A DNA stretch of 64,000 nucleotides from NCBI GenBank assembly GCA_951640165.1, contig OX621247.1, forward strand, positions 36,058,001 through 36,122,000, given 5' to 3'. Made by a program: the position numbers and the translations under genes. The notes beneath the pieces were generated by a model. It did no database searches. It saw nothing but the letters and a program-made list of their open reading frames with translations, and was not told where the DNA came from. Origin of the DNA: Pseudoips prasinana (lineage: Eukaryota > Arthropoda > Insecta > Lepidoptera > Nolidae). This document shows, piece by piece, positions 43,726 to 54,600 of the stretch (its first letter is position 1; the number at the start of each line of letters is the position of its first letter).

Positions 43726-45760
43726 GAAATGGTCCCTAAAAAAATATCACACATTAATCACTGGCTCTAGTCACAAAAAAAGTTATTAGTCACTAAAATG
43801 TATAAAATAATTGCTGATTAAAGATATTTTAGCTGCGATAGTTTTATACTAACGTGTAGCAGGACTATTGTACTTATTAAAGAATTAGTTGACGCGAGTA
43901 CGATTCATAAGTGAAAAAAAGCAAATACTGATTAATAATTATCATAAAGTGAGATCAAAAGCTTACCTAATCTTAATAGACAAGGAAGTTACTTAGTATA
44001 ACAAAAAATGTATGTTTATTAGAATCAATTATTATTTTGAAATAATCATAACTTAGTTTAGTAAAAATCGATTTCATCTTAACAGAATGAAAGGTTCATT
44101 TATTGCACACCATATGTCAGAAAAGTTGTTACAGTATTGGCAACAGGTTTTCTACCGTTTGATAACAAAGGAAAAACTGGTATGGTATGGTAACTCTTAA
44201 ACTAATAAAATTACTACTAGAAACCTGCATAATATGTACTGAACTTCCTAGTGCACACAAAACCCCGTCTTAGTACCTAAGTATGCTCAGTCATCTTTGT
44301 TAGACTTCTCCCTATATCCTCAATTCCACCGAGGGCAAGGACGTCTTCAATGAATTATTTTATTTTGTATACGAACGTATATTTTATTAGAAATAAAGTA
44401 ATACTATATAATAGGTTATTCCGATGAACGTAGTCTCCGCTATTTTTTATATGTAATGAAGTTTTTCTTCAATTGAGCTGTCACACCTGTCACTTGTACT
44501 GTGCGATGTTCACACGATGGCATGTTTTAAGACCAGCGCCGCTTGATGGCGTTATATGCATAAACAATCTTAATACATACTATTATGATTAACTCTATTA
44601 CATAATAGTTGTCAGTCTTAATAACTACTCTTAGGGAGTACCAAACTGGGAACACAACACTAGGTAAGTGTAAATAAAAATTATTATCAATAAATTAATA
44701 TTACCAGCACTAAAAAATGTAAAGCAACGACAATATTTGGAAAACCTTAATTTGATGATTGAGCTCCAGAACCTTAGACGATATTGCAGATGAAATATCT
44801 ATCTCAATAGAAGACCACTAATTTATGTAACTAATAAATTAGTTGTCTAGTAAATCTGATTCTAGAGTTATTTATTCGACTCCTTGTAACTCCACAATCG
44901 AGTTAAAGAATTAAAGTTAAACTCTTCTGCGAATACCTACTCAAATTACGCAAAACTTCTATGATTGATATACTATTGAATTTAAAATATCAAGGTCTGA
45001 ATTAAAATTAAAGCAGGGAATTACTAGAAACTTGCATCAAATCGAGTAAGTTTTATAAAAAGAACTGAATCGACTTAGTTATTTAGAATAACTTAAATTT
45101 TTTAGCTTTATCGCTTTTATTTACATAAACTTACTGACTGTGCGATTATTTGTATCTGTGTGTGCAAAGGTTTTCGTTTGCGCATTTGTTGTATATTATT
45201 AGCTGGATACACTTTAAATCGTCACTTTTTGATATCCCGACCTTCTCAATAACCGTCCAGCTAAAGTTCGAACTCCAAACGTATCTAAGACCTGCATAAC
45301 ACCCAGTTGTAAATATACCTATTCTTGCCGTAGTTTTGAATATTTATAACTAGTATTAAAGTTTTAATTATATCTTAGTATATATATTTTGTGAAAATTC
45401 CTTGACTTGACTTGATAACTAATCAGTTTAGAATATATAATACATATAATATCCACTGTAGAAGCAATGACTGTACTATCCACGGATTCCTCATGCCGCA
45501 GCTTCCCGCGACCCTTACGAGATAGCCGGTCCACCTTGTCTACCTAGTCTTGTATTAAATGGCCAATAATTAAATATCGATTCCAATTAAATAATTTTAC
45601 TACATCATTTAATGGCATCATTAAACACAGGTATACTAACTGCAATAAAACTACCTAGTGTTTAAATCCCGTCTTAATAAAGGGTAATTAATAGTCACAG
45701 TTATATATATTATATCCAGTCAAATATTTCAATTTTGAGCCGTACGCAATGGTCAGTCTC
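43726..45760. other. Intergenic DNA, no gene seen
   Basis: AT-rich, no coding signal. 45480-45545 holds CACGGATTCCTCATGCCGC and CCCGCGACCCTTACGAGATAGCCGGTCCAC, parallel to the repeat interior at 40495-40530. Confidence 0.35.
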
Positions 45761-45839
45761 GCTATAGCAGTGTATAACCATAGGAGAAGTTTGGGGTGGG
45801 ATCCCCACCTTATCCCTACCAGGCGACGCCCTATACCCA

Positions 45840-46625
45840 AGGCAATTTTTTATTTTTGCCTTTTGAATAGTTTTCTTAATATGTGGGTTCCATGTGAGCT
45901 TTTGGTCAAGGAAAACTGTATCTCGCTGCCGTTCATTACTGAAGGGGCTAATTTGTCTAGAGCCCTCTTTCGAGTAAACGGTACGATAACTGTTTTGTCA
46001 GCATTTACGGATAGTTGATTCGCTCTACACCATCGATTGACAATGTTAAGAGCGTTCTGCATCAGTGATGACAACAAGCTTTGACAGAAACCTCGTATAA
46101 TCACCACAAGGTCATCAGCGTATCCCAAAGTGTCGATTCTTTGTTCTGCTAGCTTGTATAAAAGCTCACCTATTGCTAAGGTCCACAGGAGTGGGGATAG
46201 TACACCTCCCTGTGGGCAGTCTTTCGTTGTTGCAACCTCCAAGGAAGTTCCATGCAGCGAGACCAGAGCTTTACGATTTGAAAGCGTTACTTTTACCCAA
46301 TTGACAGTTGTTTGATCAATGTTCTTGTTGGTTACTCCATTGACCAACGTGCCTGTCGGGGTCTTATCAAAGGCGCCTTCAATATCCAAGAAAGCACAGA
46401 GTGCTATCTGTTATCCTTCAGTGATCTTTCGACCCTGTCTGTCAATTGCAGCAGGGCGGTTTACGTAGACCTGCCTCTACAGTAATCGTGTTGAGTACTG
46501 TGGATAGGCTGTGACTTTAGTCCTTCCTCCCTTATGTACCTACCTGTCGAGTATTTTCTCCATTGTTTTCAGGAGGAAGGAGGTCAGGCTGATTGGCCTG
46601 AAGGACTTAGGGGGCAGTACTTCTT
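45840..46625 (-). pseudogene. Non-LTR reverse transcriptase fragment (R1/Jockey-like)
   Basis: Minus strand. Upstream part (46625-46400, frame disturbed): PISLTSFLLKTMEKI-like text. Main open part (46389-45850): MDIEGAFDKTPTGTL, KALVSLHGTSLEVA, DCPQGGVLSPLLWTLAIGEL, the active site GYADDLVVII, and WCRANQLSVNADKTVIVPFTR. It stops in KLFKRQK. The DIEGAFD and CPQGGVLSPLLW motifs are typical of the R1/Jockey superfamily. It lacks endonuclease and C-terminal parts, so it is a fossil. Confidence 0.8.
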
Positions 46626-46656
46626 GCCAATTTCACTTTTCAATTAATCAATATTT

Positions 46657-46839
<183 letters not shown>

Positions 46840-46848
<9 letters not shown>

Positions 46849-46942
46849 TTTACCACATATGTTTTCTATTTGAGTGTGAAAGATGGACCGATACTGAGTG
46901 GAGTGAGAGGGATGCACAGATAGCGCATCTGTGCATCCCTCT
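46840..46942 (-). repeat. LINE shard ending in a perfect 16-bp palindrome
   Basis: The minus strand reads [20 protein letters not shown], like the QIEKLSGKLSSAAYA region of the LINE at 75-952. AGAGGGATGCACAGAT at 46906-46921 and its exact complement at 46927-46942 enclose AGCGC. Confidence 0.6.
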
Positions 46943-47749
46943 AATTCTAGATATACAAATATTTATTAAATGAAAAAACTTAAAACTATAAATGATTAGT
47001 TCAACGAGTTTTTAAGAATAACACGTTATTTTTTTATTGCAGAAATTTCTTTTACGTGGTGTGCACGTTGATTAAGTTTTGATCGTTATACTAACTGAAA
47101 CTGCCATGGGTTGAAATGCCGCGTAAAGCAAAATAACCAACAAATCACAGTAAATTATCACTACCGTACAAATTTACCAAATTCACTCCACACGTTTTGG
47201 AGTCCATATGGAAAATACCTACAAATATCGATTTATATATATTTATCGATTTATATACGATATTTATATGATTTTATTATATATATTTCAATGGCATAGC
47301 TGAAGTTATAATTGTAATGATTTATGTTGTATGGGAGTGTCATCGTGTAGTCGACGCATAGAATAAATAGACTACACAGAAGGTTTACTTTGACAATTCA
47401 CGCGAATAAATAGACAAGAACAAAGCAATAAAGTTAGCTTGTACGGGCGTTGCATACCATAATTTTATTCACCACTGTATACACTTAGTTAATAAGAAAT
47501 GTTAAGGAGGTATAATACATTACAGAGAAAATCCTGAGGTCATATAAAATCATGCTAGTGACTGTCGTCCAAAAAATAGCAAAGAAAACAGTTAGACCGT
47601 ATTATTAAGCCAGATACCATAAGACTCTCTCTCTATCTATATATCTACCGGCACTTTCAAGATTATTTTTTGCACTTTTCTCTCTTAACTTACTTCACTA
47701 GACCAGTCTATTTATATTTAGTATTTATTTCTTAAGTTGCTACCCCCCT

Positions 47750-47915
47750 GACACTCTTTTAATTAGTCTTTTTGCTGATTTTGTCCATCCTAAGGTTGTC
47801 TGGAAGATATCGCAGTTAGCGTTAAGACAGCCCATTGTACTATATTTAATACAACTGTTTACTTTAGATGTAAATCTTGGTGTACAATAAAGAGTATTTT
47901 GTATTGTATTGATGA
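47750..47915 (+). mobile_element. LINE 3' UTR fragment
   Basis: AAGGTTGTCTGGAAGATATCG, TAGCGTTAAGACAGCCCATTG and GTACAATAAAGAGTATTTTG form the usual 3' end of a lepidopteran Jockey/CR1-type LINE, the same type as the reverse-strand copy at 50392. Confidence 0.6.
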
Positions 47916-48590
47916 AGCTACGTCTTATCTTGGAAAAAAATAGTTATATCATTCGGTTTACAATAATTTCGATATATATAAAAGTATATACATAGTCATA
48001 AGTAAGTCAGTAGGTTAAACCCTATATAGTAAATAAAGTTATTCTGGTTCAATTTTGGTCAAGGCAACCATCTCCAGGGAGACTAGTCGTTCATGTGAGA
48101 AATATTTTGGTCCACAAGAACTTGCGCCAACACATGTGCAGTATTATTTCCTTCACTTTCATTATCCAATGAGACTATAAGGGAGGCGCAAGCGCAGGAC
48201 CATAGGCAAAAGTTACTTATGCTTTGTACAATAACGCGCCAAGTTTATGCCCATCTATACGAGTAGCTGGCTATTATGATGTCTGTGACCTACTAATGTA
48301 TACAACTATTACAATATCAATGCATCCTAATCAATGAGGCATCGAAGAATTCTAATATACATAGCTGGATTTGCAGAACAAATAACGAATAAAGTCGTTC
48401 ATAACCATCAATGGTTGATTTTGAGAATATTAAATACCTCATTTTCAAAAGAGGCTTGGCTCCCCGATGCGACAAGACACAGACTAAAGTAAATGGGTCT
48501 AGGTTTGTAGTAAGACCATTGATTTGGTCTGTACTTAGAAGTATGCCAACTCGTCTATGACAAGTTTTATTAACGACAGGGGAGTGTTAG
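47916..48590. other. Intergenic DNA upstream of gene 3
   Basis: No gene or recognised repeat. Confidence 0.35.
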
Positions 48591-48595
48591 CTGCA

Positions 48596-48665
48596 TATAT
48601 AAGGATGCGAATGCATCTCGGAAGGCACATCAAGTGCAACATCTTCAAAAACAACAGCGTGCAAC
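48596..48665 (+). promoter_or_regulatory. TATA box and 5' UTR of gene 3
   Basis: TATATAAGG at 48596-48604. CACATCAAG near 48626-48634 resembles the initiator of gene 2. The leader is about 35-40 nt. Confidence 0.6.
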
Positions 48666-51600
48666 ATGAGGCTTCTGGTAAGTTTATCATTTATATTTTA
48701 CTAGCTGTGTCCCGCGGTTTTACCAGCGTTAAATTTGATAAATTATCACAGCTCCTCCCCCGTAGGTGATAGCGTGATAATAATAATATGTAGCCTATAT
48801 GTTGACCCGACCTCTTAGTATGCAAAATTTGAAGTAAATCCATGCAGTAGTTTTTGAGTTTAGCCCGGACATACAGACGCACAGACAAAAAATCTAAAAA
48901 CTATATTTTTGGCTTCAATGTCGATTGTAGATCACGCCTCAAGTGTCCTTTAAACAAAATATTCAATGTACAGTTTTGACTTTCCTACGATTTTATTATA
49001 TGTATAGATAATTAGGTATTTTATAAGTAAACAATGATTTACTCAATGATTTGGAACACCAGCATATAGTTAAGGTTAGAGATTACAAAAGTCTGGTAAG
49101 CTGAACATTTATTTATACTATCATTGGCATACATTCGGTGATCAATAGACCGTCTGCTGTAGTGTAGGCGGTGACCCTGTGACGCGTGCCACAGCCCATA
49201 TGACATATTTAGCAAGGTTTCTAAAGGGTAGGCAATTCAAGCGCAGCATGGGTTGGCTTTAATTTTTTTAGAAATTCTCCTACACCAAGTAATCTAGCCA
49301 TAATTGAACGCAAAACAAAAGCTGCAAAAGACCGTATCTGTCCAATGAGGACAACATATTGGCGAAGTTACTGTAGTAGCATTGATGAACGAACATCAAG
49401 TTCTGATATGTGGAAACGCATGGGCTGGATGAAAGGAGTCAGTTCATCCAGATGGAGCTAGAGAAAGATGGAGCTTCTCTCTAATCTTGCTCCAGACTTA
49501 ATCTACCCACAGAGTCAACATTTTAATTCAAATAACATGCTACTCGAGGCAAATTTTACCTTACAAGAAATGTGTAACTGTTTTAAGCGAAATGATACAG
49601 CATGTGCAAGCAAGTGCATGCGACTTATACCACAGTGACCCCTGATAATCAGATGCACCTCATGTTCTCCTCTCTTATTCTGATGAGCTCGGGCAACCGT
49701 ACAATATTAACACAATATTGCTTTTACTAAAACTTCTTCAGCGGCCAGTTGGTCAAGTAGTTAGTGACCCTGACTGCTAAACCAGAGGTCGTAGGTTCGA
49801 TCCCCACCCAGGACAAATCTTTGTGTGATGAGCACTATTAAGTTCAAGTTCTTTATTGCATTAATGTGTTACAATAGATGTTAATGTACATAATTTGTGT
49901 CAAACATGAACCCTGTTAGGGTGTAGCAAATACATTTCTTATAGTTACCAATCTTAAATTATATAAAAAGTAAAAATAATAAGTTTAAATATATTTCAAA
50001 TAAATTTAACATTATTAATTACTATGAATATCATTATACAGTGGGAATTATTAAAAAATATTTATTCTGTGGCTGGGTTTAATTGTTCTTTACTCGTAAT
50101 ATATATATATATATATAGATATATATATATATAGTCTAGAGGTGTGCAAGGATCGTTACAAATGGAAGTCCGTTGTATCTGCCTACCCCTCTGGGAAACA
50201 GGCGTGAGTCTATGTATGTATGTATAAGTTGTCTAGTTGCCCTAGTACATGGCTACTGAGTTCTGGCAGTGTTTCTCAGTAGCTGCCACGTCATGTACTG
50301 CACGGTAGGGTAAAAAAATGACGATTCCACATAAATGTAAAATTTTAATGGAATAAATAATTTTTGACTTTGACTTTGACATGCTCTGCATAGATAGATA
50401 GATAACTCTTTATTGCACACCAAAGACATAACTTAGAGCAAAAAAGATTACATTAAAATGGAAATAGTACAAGTGGCGGCCTTATCGCTAAAAGCGATCT
50501 CTTCCAGGCAACCGATGAATGGACCAGAACTGTTAGTGAATAGAAAGACGGGGGTAGTAGGTGGTGTACAGAACAAAAGATGGCTGAATATACCGAAGGT
50601 AAATTCAATGGCAGTAAATTCAATTGAATATTACATAGTTAATAAAATAATATAAATAAATAGGTATATAAATACAAATATGAATAAATACAAATAATGG
50701 CATTCCGATTAGCTCATTCAGCGTGTTGTCAGATAATGTTCTTTTAAGAGCTTTTTAAACACATCAAGTGACTGGGCCCGTATTACCGACACAGGCAATG
50801 CATTCCACAGACGAGCAGCTTGCACGGTAAAGGATTTATCATAAAATGTAATGGAATGTATTGGTATTTTAAGACGTAAGTTTTCTGATGATCTCAGACT
50901 TCGTGCAAAAAACTCGAAACTCGAAGCGTTCTTTAAGATAATTTGGGATTGAATAAAATACTATACAGGAGAGAAAGAATGTGTGTATTCCGGCGAAGGC
51001 GTATAGGAAGCCACTTGAATTTGTACGAAATTCAGAGACATGATCATATTTCCGTAATCCAAAAATGAAACGTATACAGAAATTTTGGAGCTGCTCAAGT
51101 TTATCAAGTTGATCCTCCGTGATATCGAGATAACTGCATCAGCATAGTCAAGGATTGGAAGGAGAAGAGATTGGGCAAGTGCAGTTTTGGTGGCAATCAG
51201 CAGAAAGTTACGAAGACGTCTTAGAGCGCAGGAGACGCAAATAGTTTCTTGCTAGTTTCTTTAAGTTGTGGAGTCCAAGATAAAGTCGAATCTATGTAGA
51301 TTCCCAGGTTCTTTACTTGATTACTAAAAGGTACCATCAAACATAACTTTTGGAATTTGTGACCAGTTAATCGTTGAAAGTTTTATTGAACTGCCCACAA
51401 CAATTACTTGGGTTTTAATAGGGTTCACCATTAGCCCGTATTTTTTACTCCAACAAGCTATCCGACCAAGATCTTTGTTAATACTATCTATAGCTTCAGA
51501 TAACTTCTCGACTGGTGCCTGAGTAGTGCATAGTTTGATATCAGATGACAGTGTGTTCGTTGTCCAAGATATTTGTTGCTGCGGCCAGTTGTCTAGTATA

Positions 51601-54600
51601 TAGAGCGGTAGAAAGCTCTTTTCTACCACTTTTAAAGTTCCTACTGCTTAACGCTGCCCAATGATGAAGTCTTGGGTAACTAGAGCCCAAGCTTACGGAT
51701 ATTTTCATACTTATCGTATGGACAGTGGTTACCCTAGTGTCAGAGTTGTTTGAGCCGCTCAGTAGGCCTCTGACATGGCTTAATGATTGTAGTCAAATGA
51801 CTATAACCGGGACCGACAGCTTAACGTGCTCTCTGAATCATGGAGAAGCTCAGAAAATTGAATCAGTTTAGCGGTCACCCATCTATGGACTGACTGCGAG
51901 CCAAGTTGCTTAAGCTCACCGATCACTTACAGATCAGTGGGAGCAGATGCTTTGTATGCTACATACTTTGTATTAGTTAACTAGCTGTGCCCCGCGGCGT
52001 TACTCGCGTTAAATTTTATAAATTTTCTTTGCTATAAACCTCACGGAGCCCGAGACCTTTCCAACGAATGCAAAACCGTGGAAATCGGTTTGTGCGTTCT
52101 GGAGTTATAGCGTCAGAAAGGAAAACCCGACTTATTTTTATATAGTAGAATATAATATCACTCACGCGCTCATAGCCTACTGAATGAGCGCCTAAGCGTA
52201 CGATTGAAATTGCATAAATCTTCACATAAATATGTATACCAAGCAAAATAGAGCGATATTAACGAATACAAATTATGTGGTACTGGTTTTAGTGACTTTA
52301 AATGTGAATTAAAAATAATTTAATACGCCAAAACAGGTATGTGGCACCCTGTGTGCGTATCTAATCTCAACTTGGATGGTATTTTTATTGATTGGAAATA
52401 GTCTAATCGTGTTTTGGGCTCAGACAGTATTTTTGTACTTGGCCACAGCGATTGTGGAGGCACGCAGGATAGCCCTAAATACAACAACAAATTTTGTAAA
52501 AAATTGTAAAAATTCGCTCAGTTATTCTATCTTCTAGGCATTACTTATAGGCCACCCATACTGCTTCACTCGTGCAGCCAATTTACGAATATGGGATACT
52601 GAATAATGGGACATTATTTCAGTAATATTTTACAACTTTCAGGTCGTTATAAAACACTAAAAAGATCCCCATCTGATTAATAAATTGACTGCACGGGTTA
52701 CGCAGTTGCCCAGTGACACAGTTATGGTAGTCGCCTGACCACTCCCACACAGGACAAATGTTAGGAACCATATAATATAGTCTTGAGGTGCTTTATGTCC
52801 AGGAAATCCATCTTTGTAAATTACTCCGTGATACAAGGTGCCTTTAAGTTGTTTTTAGGATTCCGTACCTTGAAAGGAAAAACGGAACCCTTATAGGATC
52901 ATTTTGATGTCCGTCTGTCTGTCAAGACCCTTTTTCTCAGGAACGCGTGGTGGTATTAAATTGAAATTTATATCAAATACTCTGGTCAATAATACCTTTA
53001 CGCTGTAACCTACTCAAACTTTTATGTCAACGCAATAAAAAGAAACAGCAATTTAAACCGCATATTTTAAACTCGTAACTACTCGCAAGGTAATCAAAAT
53101 CTAAAGGGTACTTCCACTCGACCTAGAATCATGAAATGTGGATTAAAGCAATGTATTGTAGTACATATAAAGAAAAAATTCCGAAAGCCTTGAATTTATA
53201 GATACAGCACATATTTTATTAGCTTGCGTTTGTACGGAACACGCGGTGCGCAAATCTGACTTGCACTTGGCCCGATTTTTCCCTATTCTTAACTATACCA
53301 GTATATTATTATTCCGGTGAACCTCTCTCTTACGCTTAAAAAACACCTAAAATAATGCTTTGACAGCGAAGCTTGTAGTTCCACAAGATTCGCGCAGTAC
53401 GTAGCATATGCTCCTAACAAACACATACGAGCATGTGCGCCGTAGTTTTTAGATTACGATAGTCAACCACTTAGAGCAGGTGCCTTATGCGTATCAACCG
53501 GATGTGAGCCAATACATAAATAGCATCTTCATCAATTTAAACATTTTGAAGCAGGCTAGTGGAAAACAGGTCTAATTTTTTTTCTTCTACTATTTTTATA
53601 TGTATTTTGAAGGCCATGGACTTGTATTGCAGTGAAAACTTCCTTAGGCGCGTTGAGCACTTTTTGTTTAAACAAAAATTGTGGAACTCGGGTCATCGTC
53701 ACGTAACGCTTCCCAAGAGCTATATGTAAACTGTGTAATACCTATATAAACTTTTTGGGTGAAAAAAGGAATGCACGTGTGGCGCAGCGGCTAATACAAT
53801 CGCCTCGCCGCTTCGTGTCGCGGGTTCGAATCCCTCGCCGGACAACTATTTGTGTGGCCCATAGATAGTTGTTCTGAGTCTGGATGTAATTTGTGTCTGT
53901 CTGTTATATGTTTGTAAAGAACCCCGCGACACAGGGATTAGATTCCCTAATGCGGGTGTTGTATTAAAAAAAATGGGTAACTTGTGTCATTGTCACGTCA
54001 CGCTTGAGCTAAATGTATATCTAACATATTGGTGCTATTTAGATTAGAAGTATAAAAATAAATTTTATTTCTATCAGCAGTCCCCAAAGACTGCCCCCCA
54101 TGTTTCTTTTTTGCATCCACCACTTTTGTCAGGATGGTTATAGTAACCATAGTAATCTATACATATAATAAAATCGTATGAAAGTCAAAACTAAAAGGAT
54201 ACTTGGAGTGTCGTCTACTATCGAAATCAAAGCCAAAAATATAGTTTTTAGAATTTTTGTCTGTATGTATGTCCGGGCTAAATTCAAAAAGTACTGCATG
54301 GATTTATTTCATATTCTGCATGAATATTAACATATAGGCTATTATCACGCTTTCACCCAAGGGGGAGGAGCTCTGATAATTTATAAAGTTTAACTGTGTA
54401 AAGTGGTAAAACCGTGGGGCACAGCTAGTATGTAATAAATAAGCTCTCGCTTCATACAGATAAACGTTCATGTCGGTAAAGCGGCGACTATATTTGGGAA
54501 GCTAAGTACGACAGTATGGCATAATGATTTGCTATTATTTAGACCAAGATGATAGTCTTTTAGGCTCCCTTATTATCTAAAGAATACTCTTGTATGGAGC

